DNA of 43,979 nt from Ruminococcus sp. (GTDB lineage Bacteria; Bacillota; Clostridia; Oscillospirales; Acutalibacteraceae), in NCBI GenBank assembly GCA_004555265.1, contig SFIQ01000016.1, forward strand, positions 1 through 43,979, read 5' to 3'. The notes beneath the pieces were generated by a model. That model saw only the letters and a program-made list of their open reading frames with translations, ran no database searches and had not been told where the DNA came from. Each line of letters starts with the position of its first letter. The first letter of the stretch is position 1. Below, in pieces: positions 24,598 through 32,141 of the stretch. The position numbers were made by a program, and so were the translations under genes.

Positions 24598-24704
24598 GGA
24601 TTTATACAAGTAAATATATATGTATTATTGCAAGTAAATTTTAGTTGTAATTTGTAATATAATGTGGTGCTATAAAACTACAAAAAAGAAAGAGGCGAAA
24701 AATT

Positions 24705-25187
24705 ATGAAATTTTGCGGAAAATGCGGAAAAGAATTGTTCGACGAAGCCGTCATTTGCCCGGGGTGTGGGTGTGCAACCGATGTGCAAGCACCGCCGGCA
24801 GGCATTTCCAACCCCACCGTTTTGCTGAATCAATTGTCTGAAAAAGTCAAAATCAATGCCATTATTTGGTTCGTAATTGCCGGCATTCAGATTGCACTTG
24901 GGATATTTGTCAACTGGGTGGTTTTGATTGTCGGCGTATTAAATATTATCTCGGCAATCGGTGATTTACAATACAGCAAAGAGGTTTTGGTAAAACCGGT
25001 TGGTATTGTCAAAAAATTTGAGCCGTTGGCTATGCCGATTATTGTGTTAGTCTACAATTTTCTCATCGGCGGAATTATCGGCGTAGCCGGTTCTGTTTAT
25101 TATTTGGTTGCCATTCGTGGTTTTGTTTTAGGAAACCGTGCGGCATTTGATGCTTTTGAGAGAGAATACGCCTCTGAAAATTTGTAA
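24705..25187 (+). CDS. Zinc-ribbon membrane protein 1
   Basis: A 160-residue protein that starts with a double-CxxC zinc ribbon (MKFCGKCGKELFDEAVICPG; C4, C7, C18, C21), a Pro/Ala linker, and about three to four hydrophobic helices (about residues 50-75, 78-95, 105-130 and onward). The ribbon is expected on the cytoplasmic side. ATG at 24705 has AAGAGG-type spacing and a TATAAT box at 24658-24663. It is first of a row of four genes with the same N-terminal ribbon. The function is unknown; zinc-ribbon membrane proteins are abundant in Clostridia. Confidence 0.8.
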   Translation: MKFCGKCGKELFDEAVICPGCGCATDVQAPPAGISNPTVLLNQLSEKVKINAIIWFVIAGIQIALGIFVNWVVLIVGVLNIISAIGDLQYSKEVLVKPVGIVKKFEPLAMPIIVLVYNFLIGGIIGVAGSVYYLVAIRGFVLGNRAAFDAFEREYASENL

Positions 25188-25230
25188 TGATTCCCAACAG
25201 GGAATAAAAATAAAAAAGGATGGATGAAAA

Positions 25231-25683
25231 ATGTTCTGTACAAAGTGTGGAAAAGAAGTAGAAAACAATGCCAATGTGTGCCCGAATTGCGGCTGTCCAA
25301 TCGAATCGCAAACGCAAACGCCGCCCGCACCGCCTGCGGTTGTGCCAACCGCAACCGAGCCGAAACAGCCGAAGCAAGGCAAGAAAGACTTTTTCCTGTT
25401 TCGATTGATTGCAAATGCGGTGGGTGCCTTATCGGGCGTTCTTTCGATTATTTTCGGAATTGTAATCAACAACTTCCCCGGCGGCAGTTACGCTGACTTG
25501 GAAACATACGGCGGTGATGCATATACCGGTATGCAAAACGCCTCGGCAATGGCGGCAAACAATGTGTTACGCCTTTCCTATAATTTAAATCATATCGTCT
25601 GCTATTTCATGATTTGCTTCGGTCTTGCGCTGTTAGCGTTTTTTGTATCCAAAATTTTTAAAACGCTTGCTGAAAAGAAATAA
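25231..25683 (+). CDS. Zinc-ribbon membrane protein 2
   Basis: A 150-residue protein with an N-terminal zinc ribbon (C3, C6, C17, C20 in MFCTKCGKEVENNANVCPNC), a Pro/Thr/Gln-rich linker to about residue 50, and two hydrophobic helices (about 58-78 and 120-142) around an outward-facing loop with GGDAYTGMQ. The start follows an AAAAAAGGATGG-type site 43 bases after the preceding gene, and both are probably one message. It resembles its neighbours in layout, not in its membrane part. No specific function can be given. Confidence 0.8.
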   Translation: MFCTKCGKEVENNANVCPNCGCPIESQTQTPPAPPAVVPTATEPKQPKQGKKDFFLFRLIANAVGALSGVLSIIFGIVINNFPGGSYADLETYGGDAYTGMQNASAMAANNVLRLSYNLNHIVCYFMICFGLALLAFFVSKIFKTLAEKK

Positions 25684-25742
25684 GCAACCATTGCAGAAAG
25701 GAAAAACGCCCTATGAAATTCTGACAAAATTGCGGAGCGAAA

Positions 25743-26591
25743 ATGAATGATGAATTGTTGCAATGTCCGGAATGCGGCAATGCAACCACCGCGATAAATT
25801 CGGTTACGGAAGTCCCTAAACAAGAAAAAAAGAAGTCTAAAAAACCGACAAAAAAAGTTTGCATTACCGTTATTGCAATCCTCCTATTTATAGCGATTGC
25901 CGTTTGCTGTGCATTGGGAATTTTAACGGTAAAAAATAAAAAATATGCACAGGAAATTGCCCTAATGTTAGAAGGTAAAACTTTTGAAAAGGTTTCGGCT
26001 GAAGTAAAAAATGAACATGTAGATATTTTTATGGCATATACTGAAAAATTTGCTAACGGTCAGGAAATATACGATTCTTGGTACTACACTTCATTAGCCC
26101 CACAAGACGAGAGGTGGGATCATTATCAAAACACAAGCGAATATGAAGTTGAAGTTCCGTTATTCGGGCGACCTAAAGTACGCAACTATGAAATTATTAT
26201 AGAGAACAATCAAATCGTATGTCTTTCGTCGATTAGTACCGGCGAAATGACACCCGTTGAAGTCCCTGCGATATCAAAGAGAGCAGTTGATGTTTTCAAT
26301 GACCTTGGCTGGACATGGGGCAGCACATCTGAATCATTCGGAACATTGATTCCTGAAGTTTTCAAGAATTATACCATTTCTGTTGACCCTCGCGTTGGTG
26401 AAGAATACTGCTTTGATATTGAAGTTTCGGGCGAGTTTTATCCGGACAAGTTAAATAGACCTCGTTATACAAAAGAAGGCTCTTTTTCTTGTAAGGTGAA
26501 TATCAAGTCCGAGGAAGCAACCGAATTTCATATAGATAGAGAAATAGGCACTGCATTTAATATGCAAGTAGCATATAGCGGTTTGTTCTAA
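25743..26591 (+). CDS. Zinc-ribbon membrane protein 3, with in-frame TGA in the upstream extension
   Basis: The intact frame is 282 residues from ATG 25743: the rest of a zinc ribbon (LLQCPECGN), a Lys-rich stretch, one membrane helix (about residues 38-60, CITVIAILLFIAIAVCCAL) and a large external domain of about 220 residues. Ten codons upstream, an ATG at 25713 reads MKF-TGA-QNCGAKMND, exactly the ribbon start of its neighbours with TGA (25722) where the first ligand Cys is expected. TGC or TGT to TGA is a one-base change, so this is probably a nonsense mutation or sequence error; a GGAG before 25743 would still allow translation without half the ribbon. Selenocysteine is possible in principle but I see no convincing recoding hairpin. 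Confidence 0.7.
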   Translation: MNDELLQCPECGNATTAINSVTEVPKQEKKKSKKPTKKVCITVIAILLFIAIAVCCALGILTVKNKKYAQEIALMLEGKTFEKVSAEVKNEHVDIFMAYTEKFANGQEIYDSWYYTSLAPQDERWDHYQNTSEYEVEVPLFGRPKVRNYEIIIENNQIVCLSSISTGEMTPVEVPAISKRAVDVFNDLGWTWGSTSESFGTLIPEVFKNYTISVDPRVGEEYCFDIEVSGEFYPDKLNRPRYTKEGSFSCKVNIKSEEATEFHIDREIGTAFNMQVAYSGLF

Positions 26592-26698
26592 AATCGGTAA
26601 ATGCAACTGACTGTTCTTGGCGGTTGAAAAATCGCAATAGAGTATGTTCTTCTTTCAATTTCCAAGTTTATACAAAGCGATAGCACTATCCCCATTGT

Positions 26699-26737
26699 AA
26701 GAAAGACCTTGTATTTTGCAAGGTCTTTCTTGCTTTT
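26699..26737 (+). terminator. Terminator of the three zinc-ribbon genes
   Basis: AAGAAAGACCTTG (26699-26711) pairs with CAAGGTCTTTCTT (26719-26731), a 13-bp perfect stem, followed by GCTTTTT. Its tail contains the -35 box of the next gene. Confidence 0.92.
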
Positions 26738-26758
26738 TCCCTGTTATTCGACTATACT
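26730..26758 (+). promoter_or_regulatory. Promoter of zinc-ribbon protein 4
   Basis: TTGCTT (26730-26735), a 17-base spacer and TATACT (26753-26758). The -35 box overlaps the preceding terminator, and the start codon at 26775 is only 17 bases after the -10 box, giving a leader of about 10 bases. Confidence 0.65.
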
Positions 26759-26774
26759 GTAATCGGTGATACCT

Positions 26775-27689
26775 ATGGATCGTTTGCACTGCCCGCATTG
26801 CGGCAAGGAATTGCCGCCGGAAATGCAGTTTTGCCCCTACTGTATGGAGCGCATAGACGAGCCTGCCGCCGTATCGGCAGACGAACTGCGCCCGACAAGA
26901 CAATGGAAAAAGCCGAATAAAACAACTGTTCTCCTCACAAGTATTGCGCTTTGCGCTGTGCTGGCGGCGTCGCTCTGTGTGGGGCTTTTTCGCCATGCAC
27001 AAGCGAAAAGCAATCTGCCCGCCGTTACGCCCGAAAACAGCGCATATACGGAAACTGCGCCCACAGACGAAAACGGCGAGCCTCTGACAGCCGCGCCGAC
27101 CGAGAAAAGCAAAATCGGCAGTTTATTCGGCAGCATTTTCTCTGCCGACAAGCAAACCGACGCGAACACCCCCACCGGCGGCAATACAGCCCACGAAAAT
27201 GCCGCGCAATCCACAACAGGCGGCAATTCGAGCAGTCCGAACAGCACGGGAACAAATACAGGCACATCTGTCGGGAACACGCCTACCACCTCCCCCGCGG
27301 CGCAACCGCCGCAAAGCGGTTCTGCTTCGGGCGGGAGCGAAAAGACCGATCCCTGTGCAAACGGGCACACTTGGGCACCCGTCACCGAAACCGTGCATCA
27401 CGACGAAGTCGGGCATTATGAACCCGTGGAGCATCAGCGCACGGTTACCAAATACAAATGCCCCGTGTGCTATGAAACATTTGCAAGCCTTGATGTATAC
27501 TACGCGCATTTTGACAGCGTGCACACGCCGAGTTACAGCGGGGACCCCATACGCGCATTACGCAATCAATATACAACGGCAAATGAAATAGAAACTTACA
27601 CAACCAACGAATGGGTTGTGGATACAGCGGCGTATGACGAAACCGTGATTGTCGGGTACACTTGCAGTGTTTGCGGCGCAAAGCAGTAA
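26775..27689 (+). CDS. Zinc-ribbon membrane protein 4 with external C2H2-like zinc-finger domain
   Basis: A 304-residue protein: zinc ribbon (LHCPHCGKE then FCPYC), one membrane helix (about residues 50-72), a low-complexity Thr/Asn/Gly/Ser/Pro linker of about 120 residues, and a C-terminal domain outside the cell. That domain has a C-x2-C-x12-H-x4-H pattern (CPVC ... AHFDSVH, about 230-252) and ends in a second CxxC (CSVCGAKQ). The His-rich part before it (VHHDEVGHYEPVEHQ) may add metal ligands. Similar external Cys/His modules occur in Clostridial surface proteins. ATG at 26775 is preferred to an in-frame GTG at 26766; the site (GGTG) is weak. The function is unknown; it could be a surface metal-binding or adhesion protein. 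Confidence 0.8.
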   Translation: MDRLHCPHCGKELPPEMQFCPYCMERIDEPAAVSADELRPTRQWKKPNKTTVLLTSIALCAVLAASLCVGLFRHAQAKSNLPAVTPENSAYTETAPTDENGEPLTAAPTEKSKIGSLFGSIFSADKQTDANTPTGGNTAHENAAQSTTGGNSSSPNSTGTNTGTSVGNTPTTSPAAQPPQSGSASGGSEKTDPCANGHTWAPVTETVHHDEVGHYEPVEHQRTVTKYKCPVCYETFASLDVYYAHFDSVHTPSYSGDPIRALRNQYTTANEIETYTTNEWVVDTAAYDETVIVGYTCSVCGAKQ

Positions 27690-27729
27690 CAAAAACGGAT
27701 GGTATCAAAATTGCATATCTACCAAACAA

Positions 27730-27765
27730 AAAAAGAGCAGGACTTTCAAAAGTCTTGCTCTTTTT
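27730..27765. terminator. Bidirectional terminator after zinc-ribbon protein 4
   Basis: AAAAAGAGCA-G-GACTT pairs with AAGTC-T-TGCTCTTTTT. It lies 40 bases after the plus-strand gene and 16 bases from the stop of the minus-strand flavoprotein gene. Confidence 0.9.
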
Positions 27766-27780
27766 CAATACCTTTTTGCA

Positions 27781-28317
27781 TTATACGCGCTTGCCCGTTT
27801 CATAGGCTTCGGTGTAGGCTTTTGTCGCCTTGATTTCGCCGATTTGCCACGCGCCCGTGCCGTAAATGATGCCCGCTTCGTTTGCGTTCGGCAGGCAGTC
27901 CAAGGTAAACCCGCGCAAGCCTTCTACGGTACGGGCAAGGCTTTCTTTGTCCGTATCGGCGGCGGTCAGTATGTAGTAAAAATCTTTATTCGCGATTTCC
28001 GTGTAGCGCGGTACGGTGCGGTCGATAAAGGTTTTCAGTTGTCCGTCCATCGAGTAAAAATACACGGGCGTGGCAAGCACAATCACATCGGCTTGCACCA
28101 TCTTTTCAAGCAGTGCCGCCATATCGTCTTTTTGCACGCATTTGTGTGTAGTATTGCATACGCCGCATCCACGGCAGTATCCGATATTGTAATTTTTTAA
28201 AAATATTTTTTCAACTCTATGCCCTGCGCTTTCTGCCCCCGCTTGAAAACGGTCGCAAAGCAGGTCGGAATTGCCGCCTTTTCGCGGACTTGATGAGAGT
28301 ATCAATACATTCTTCAT
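27781..28317 (-). CDS. Flavodoxin-fold NAD(P)H-dependent FMN reductase / iron-sulfur flavoprotein-like
   Basis: A 178-residue flavodoxin-like protein. The FMN phosphate loop SSSPRKGGNSD is near residues 8-18 and LATPVYFYSMDGQLKTFIDR near 81-100 is typical of this reductase family. Residues 48-60 (CRGCGVCNTTHKC) match C-x2-C-x2-C-x5-C, the compact motif of [4Fe-4S] iron-sulfur flavoproteins, although many family members keep some of these Cys without a cluster. Its ATG overlaps the stop of the alcohol dehydrogenase gene (ATGA), so the two are co-translated and probably respond together to reactive aldehydes under the adjacent MerR regulator. Confidence 0.85.
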   Translation of the reverse strand: MKNVLILSSSPRKGGNSDLLCDRFQAGAESAGHRVEKIFLKNYNIGYCRGCGVCNTTHKCVQKDDMAALLEKMVQADVIVLATPVYFYSMDGQLKTFIDRTVPRYTEIANKDFYYILTAADTDKESLARTVEGLRGFTLDCLPNANEAGIIYGTGAWQIGEIKATKAYTEAYETGKRV

Positions 28318-29492
28318 TTTTCAGCCCGCATACTTTCTTTTAAAATTTCCACGATTTCATCGTGACTGAGTACCTTGTAGCCGCCCTCCATAATGAACGA
28401 GCCGTCTGCAATGCCGTCCAGCATATCTTCTGTAACGCCGAATTCGGTAATATTCATTGTCAGACCAAGAGAACGCATATAGTTTTCCATGGCGTCGAGC
28501 CCTTGGAGTGCCGTTTCCGTGTCGCTCTTGCCGTCGGGATTGATGCCCCAGACATTGACGGCATACCGTTTGAATTTCTGCAAGCCGTAAGGCAAAATGT
28601 GCTTGTAATAGGGAAGTGAAACCGCCGCAAGCGTCATACCGTGCGTGGCGTCAGTATATGCGCCGACTGACTGCCCAATCATATGCACCATCCAGTCCGT
28701 TGATTTTCCCTTTGCAACAAGGGTGTTCAGTGCCCATGTTGCAATCCACATTATGTTACTGCGTGCCTCATAATCGTTGGGATTTTCCACGGCAATTTTC
28801 GAGGAATGGATAAGCGACCGTAAAAGTCCCTCCATAATGTAGTCCGAGGTGTTGTCGTCCTCGCCCGAAAAATACTGCTCCAAAATGTGCGACATAATAT
28901 CGAAAATCCCCGATACCATTTGATATTTCGGCAAGGTAAGGGTAAATTCGGGGTTGAGCACCGAGAATTTCGGGAACACATTTTCACCGAACACGTGCCC
29001 GATTTTTAATTTTTGCCCGTGGTTGGTAATGACCGAACCGCCGTTCATCTCACTGCCTGTACCCACCATCGTCAGCACACAGCCGACGGGGAGTATGTCA
29101 TTGTCCGGTTCTTCCATGCGCAAATAATATTTATCCCACGGATTTTCATTGCAGTACGCGGAAACGGAAACGGCTTTTGCATAGTCGCAAACACTGCCAC
29201 CGCCGACCGCCAAAATCAAATCCACATGGTTTTCTCGTGCCAATGCACAGCCTTCAAACAGTTTTTCCGCCGTCGGGTTGGGCATAACGCCTGCGTCCTC
29301 GATAATCGTTTTGCCGTTTGCGTTTAAAATGGCAACAACCTTGTCATAGATGCCGTTTTTCTTGATAGAACCGCCGCCGTAGCAAAGCAGGACGGTGTCG
29401 CCGTATTTCGGCAGTTCTTCGTTTAAGCCGTTTAAGGCGTCACGCCCGAAATACAGCTTTGTTGGGTTGCAATAGGTAAATTCTCCTAACAT
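28314..29492 (-). CDS. Iron-containing alcohol dehydrogenase (butanol dehydrogenase-like)
   Basis: A 392-residue group III alcohol dehydrogenase, expected to reduce aldehydes or butyraldehyde with NAD(P)H. The nucleotide-binding GGGSVCDYAKA and the metal-site residues in DIMSHILEQYFSGE and DATHGMTLAAVSLPYYKH are present. The frame opens at 29501, but ATG at 29492 with AAGGAG eight bases upstream is favoured. It is the first gene of a two-gene operon, divergent from a MerR regulator. The promoter at 29617-29647 has a 19-base spacer with a palindrome, the hallmark of MerR activation. In Bacillus, AdhR controls a similar gene in response to aldehydes; this suggests a detoxification role. Confidence 0.93.
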   Translation of the reverse strand: MLGEFTYCNPTKLYFGRDALNGLNEELPKYGDTVLLCYGGGSIKKNGIYDKVVAILNANGKTIIEDAGVMPNPTAEKLFEGCALARENHVDLILAVGGGSVCDYAKAVSVSAYCNENPWDKYYLRMEEPDNDILPVGCVLTMVGTGSEMNGGSVITNHGQKLKIGHVFGENVFPKFSVLNPEFTLTLPKYQMVSGIFDIMSHILEQYFSGEDDNTSDYIMEGLLRSLIHSSKIAVENPNDYEARSNIMWIATWALNTLVAKGKSTDWMVHMIGQSVGAYTDATHGMTLAAVSLPYYKHILPYGLQKFKRYAVNVWGINPDGKSDTETALQGLDAMENYMRSLGLTMNITEFGVTEDMLDGIADGSFIMEGGYKVLSHDEIVEILKESMRAEK

Positions 29493-29574
29493 ATAATACA
29501 CTCCTTTTCTGATTTTTCATTCTTGTTCGCCAAGCGGCTCGCGTTTTTTCGGAGACTGCCACAAAAACGCCTTC

Positions 29575-29603
29575 TTGACTGCACCGAAAAAGTGCTGTAT
29601 AAT
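29575..29603 (+). promoter_or_regulatory. Promoter of the MerR-family regulator gene
   Basis: TTGACT (29575-29580), a 17-base spacer and TATAAT (29598-29603). The operator palindrome lies about 20 bases downstream of the -10, so the regulator may repress its own transcription. Confidence 0.85.
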
Positions 29604-29616
29604 TCTTTCAAGTCAA

Positions 29617-29647
29617 ATTCTACAACTTAAAGTTAACTTTAAGTCAA
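29617..29647 (-). promoter_or_regulatory. MerR-type promoter of the alcohol dehydrogenase operon
   Basis: Minus strand: TTGACT (29647-29642), a 19-base spacer and TAGAAT (29622-29617). The perfect 20-bp palindrome ACTTAAAGTTAACTTTAAGT (29625-29644) lies in the spacer and overlaps the -35. A lengthened spacer around a palindrome is how MerR activators work, and the CTTAAAGTTAACTTTAAG core resembles AdhR/NmlR operators. Confidence 0.85.
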
Positions 29648-29682
29648 GATGTTTTTAAAAATTTTTTACGGGGGAATGTAAA

Positions 29683-30150
29683 ATGCGCTATACCGTGGGG
29701 GAAATGGCGAAAAAATTGGGCGTTGCGCCCTCCGCCTTGCGCTATTACGAGAAAGAGGGCTTACTGCCGTTTGTGGAGCGCTCCGAGGGCGGTATTCGGG
29801 TGTTTCGGGACAGCGATTACGAGTGGCTGAAAATCATTTCGTGCTTAAAAAAGACGGGTATGCAGATTAAGGATATTCGTTCGTTTATCCACTTGTGTAT
29901 GCGGGGAGATGAAACCATTGACGAACGGCTTGCGCTGTTTCAAAAGCGTAAAGCCGAGGTGGAAAAGCAGATGGCGGAGTTGCAGGAGACATTGGATACG
30001 GTCAATTTTAAATGCTGGTATTACGAAACCGCCAAAGCCGCAGGCACCACCGAAGTACCAAACAATATGCCCGATGAGGACTTGCCGCCGAAAATTCGAG
30101 AAATCCGCAGAAAATTAAAAAGCGGAATCACAGACGAGGACAAAAAATAA
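29683..30150 (+). CDS. MerR-family transcriptional regulator, AdhR/NmlR-like
   Basis: A 155-residue MerR regulator: N-terminal winged helix (MRYTVGEMAKKLGVAPSALR, then YYEKEGLLPF), a long dimerisation helix (about residues 75-115), and a charged C-terminus. A cysteine in IISCLKKTGM (about 54) aligns with the reactive Cys of AdhR, the aldehyde sensor of Bacillus; another follows in HLCMRGD. ATG at 29683 follows GGGGGAATGT-type spacing. It is divergent from the alcohol dehydrogenase operon and very probably activates it through the palindrome at 29625-29644. The inducer is inferred. Confidence 0.88.
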   Translation: MRYTVGEMAKKLGVAPSALRYYEKEGLLPFVERSEGGIRVFRDSDYEWLKIISCLKKTGMQIKDIRSFIHLCMRGDETIDERLALFQKRKAEVEKQMAELQETLDTVNFKCWYYETAKAAGTTEVPNNMPDEDLPPKIREIRRKLKSGITDEDKK

Positions 30151-30235
30151 GATTTGTTTTGCGGGCAGAGAGCAGCTTTTTGCTTTGTGTTGTTGAGACT
30201 ATCTCCCCTTCGTTTTGAATGACAAATTGGGGTTT

Positions 30236-30870
30236 GTATTTGTCATCCTGAGCGAAGCGAAGGATCTCCTATCGCACAAAATAAACCCGATCGAAACGAG
30301 ATTCTTCGCCTATCGGCTCAGAATGACAATCGGGCGGGCACAGAGACCCACCACTACAACGGGGCGACGACTCGGTGCCCCGTATCCCCTCCCTCTTAGA
30401 GGGAGGTGGCACGCCGTAAGGCGTGACGGAGGGAGAGAAACGAAAAAAACTCTCCCCCAGTCAAATGCTGTGCATTTGACAGCCCCCTCTCGGAGGGGGC
30501 GGAAACGGCGGGCGATTCGTGAATCGCCCCTACAACCCGTAGGGAACGGTCTTGACCGTTCCGCAAACCTCCCCACTTGTTGGGGAGGTGGCACGCGCAA
30601 AGCGCGTGACGGAGGGGCAAAATACATCAAATCTACGGGCGGGCGTGGAAACCCGCCCCTACAACGGGTCGTCGAGGTTACGGCTGCGCCATCACCCCTT
30701 TGTCGCTGCGCGACATTTCCCCTAACAGGGGAATCTCACCGACCCCTACGCTCGCATTACAGTTTGTCTGTTCCGTAATTCACAGCAAACTCCGCGGCGG
30801 AAGCAAGCCCCCGCCCTACATGCACACGATTGATTTTATGCGTAGGGGCGATTCGTGAATCGCCCCTACG
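30236..30870. repeat. Large intergenic block of repeat modules (block G)
   Basis: This 884-base gene-free gap is almost all repeats: the inverted-repeat element beginning GTCATCCTGAGCGAAGCGAA (30240-30328), GGGGCGACGACTCGGTGCCCC (30360-30381), GAGGGAGGTGGC modules (30387-30438), the CAAATGCTGTGCATTTG module (30460-30480), GGGCGATTCGTGAATCGCCC (30509-30528 and 30845-30865), GGTCTTGACCGTTCC (30545-30559), a GGGGAGGTGGCACGCGCAAA module, ACAGGGGAATCTCACC (30722-30737) and a GC box (30795-30818). Open frames here are spurious. From 30870 to 30980 nothing is recognised. Confidence 0.85.
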
Positions 30871-30974
30871 GTTGGAAAGACAACCCCCCCAAGTTATCCC
30901 TCCGTATTGTTCATAGGGGATTTGGGAAAGGATGCGCATTGTTGTTTTATAAACCACCGCAATAATCATACCCA

Positions 30975-31017
30975 ACAAAAATTCCCGCGGATTTCTTTTC
31001 GGAAAATCCGCGGGAAT
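30975..31017 (-). terminator. Terminator of the efp / CD1247-like operon
   Basis: ATTCCCGCGGATTT (30981-30994) and AAATCCGCGGGAAT (31004-31017) pair over 14 bp; on the minus strand the hairpin is followed by TTTTGTTG. It ends 18 bases after the CD1247-like gene. Confidence 0.92.
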
Positions 31018-31034
31018 ACGCTATCCGTTTGAAA

Positions 31035-31457
31035 TTATTCGGCGTCGTCTTCATCCTCGCCGCAGCAACCGCAGTCGCAACCGTCAAGTTCAAACTCTAA
31101 CTTTTCGCCGCAGGCGGGGCAAGCCGCAAAGCCCGCGTCGATGTCTTCGCCGTCAAAGTAGACGGTTTCGCCGCAAGCGGGGCAATCGACTTCGTAAACA
31201 TCGTCGTCCTCACAGCAGCAGTCATCGTCAAAGTCCTCTTCGTAAACAAACTGCTCCAAATCGTCCAAATCCTCATCCACAGCGTCAACCTGCTCGGTCA
31301 GCAGTGCCAACTCGTCTTCCAAATCGGAAACGGTCAGCGCCAAATCGTCAATGACATCAAGCATCGCTTTGAACAGTTTGGTGGTGTCCTTGTCATCATC
31401 GAGGTCCAAGCCCTCAAACAAGCCGCGCAGATATGCAGCCTTTTCGGTAACGGTCAT
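31035..31457 (-). CDS. CD1247-like acidic zinc-binding protein
   Basis: A very acidic 140-residue protein. Residues 1-75 are helical (MTVTEKAAYLRGLFEGLDLD) and match the CD1247 N-terminal domain known from Clostridia. The C-terminal half has a Cys-rich acidic patch (DDDCCCEDDD), two CPACGE motifs forming a zinc ribbon, and a closing CDCGCCGEDED. ATG at 31457 follows AGGAGG. It follows efp after 24 bases in the usual order of this neighbourhood (yqeG, M24 peptidase, efp, this gene). The role is unknown; link to translation is only suggested by the operon. Confidence 0.88.
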   Translation of the reverse strand: MTVTEKAAYLRGLFEGLDLDDDKDTTKLFKAMLDVIDDLALTVSDLEDELALLTEQVDAVDEDLDDLEQFVYEEDFDDDCCCEDDDVYEVDCPACGETVYFDGEDIDAGFAACPACGEKLEFELDGCDCGCCGEDEDDAE

Positions 31458-31481
31458 TTTTGTTTCCTCCTAAATCATAAT

Positions 31482-32039
31482 TTAAGCACGGGACATATAC
31501 TCGCCGGTTCTGGTGTCCACGTTAATCATTTCGCCCTCGTCAATAAACAGCGGCACTTTGATTTCCGCGCCGGTTTCGAGCGTGGCGGGTTTGGTTGCGT
31601 TGGTCGCGGTGTCGCCCTTAAAGCCGGGGTCGGTTTTGGTAACCTGTAAAGTGACGAAAGTCGGCGGCTCTACGCCGAACACCTTGCCTTTGTAAGACAA
31701 CACCTTGCAGGTCATATTCTCTTTGACAAACTTGAAGTTGTCGGAAAGGTCGCTTTCGTTAATCGGCACAAGCTCGTAAGATTCGGGATCCATGAAATAA
31801 TAGAGTTCCCCGTCGCTGTAGGAATATTCCATATCCTTTCTCTCGATGAACGCGGTGGGGAATTTTGCAGTCGGGTTATAGCTTTTTTCGACCACGGCAC
31901 CCGTAATGACATTTTTGGTCTTGGTGCGGACAAATGCGGCGCCTTTGCCGGGTTTCACATGCTGAAATTCGATAACCTGCAAAACCTGACCTTCTTCTTC
32001 AAATGTGACACCGTTTCTGAAATCACCTGCTGTAATCAT
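31482..32039 (-). CDS. efp: Elongation factor P
   Basis: Relieves ribosome stalling at poly-proline stretches. The 185-residue protein has the three-domain EF-P layout, with the tip loop HVKPGKGAAFVR near residues 27-38 whose lysine (K32, in PGKGA) is the site of modification or direct action. ATG at 32039 follows GGAGG. The gene lies 102 bases after the M24 peptidase; this gap holds TTGAAA and TATAAA with a 15-base spacer, a possible weak internal promoter. Confidence 0.97.
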   Translation of the reverse strand: MITAGDFRNGVTFEEEGQVLQVIEFQHVKPGKGAAFVRTKTKNVITGAVVEKSYNPTAKFPTAFIERKDMEYSYSDGELYYFMDPESYELVPINESDLSDNFKFVKENMTCKVLSYKGKVFGVEPPTFVTLQVTKTDPGFKGDTATNATKPATLETGAEIKVPLFIDEGEMINVDTRTGEYMSRA

Positions 32040-32141
32040 AGTTTTTATCCTCCGTTTTTAAGCCCGCGGCAAACAAAATGCAGACAGGCACAGTTTATTG
32101 TCTCTATTTTATATGATTGCTATGCATTTTTCAAGCCTTTT

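Noticed and set aside
25722..25790. Selenocysteine insertion element after the TGA of zinc-ribbon protein 3
   Set aside because: I found no stable hairpin with a guanine-bearing apical loop at the proper distance; a point mutation or sequencing error is simpler.
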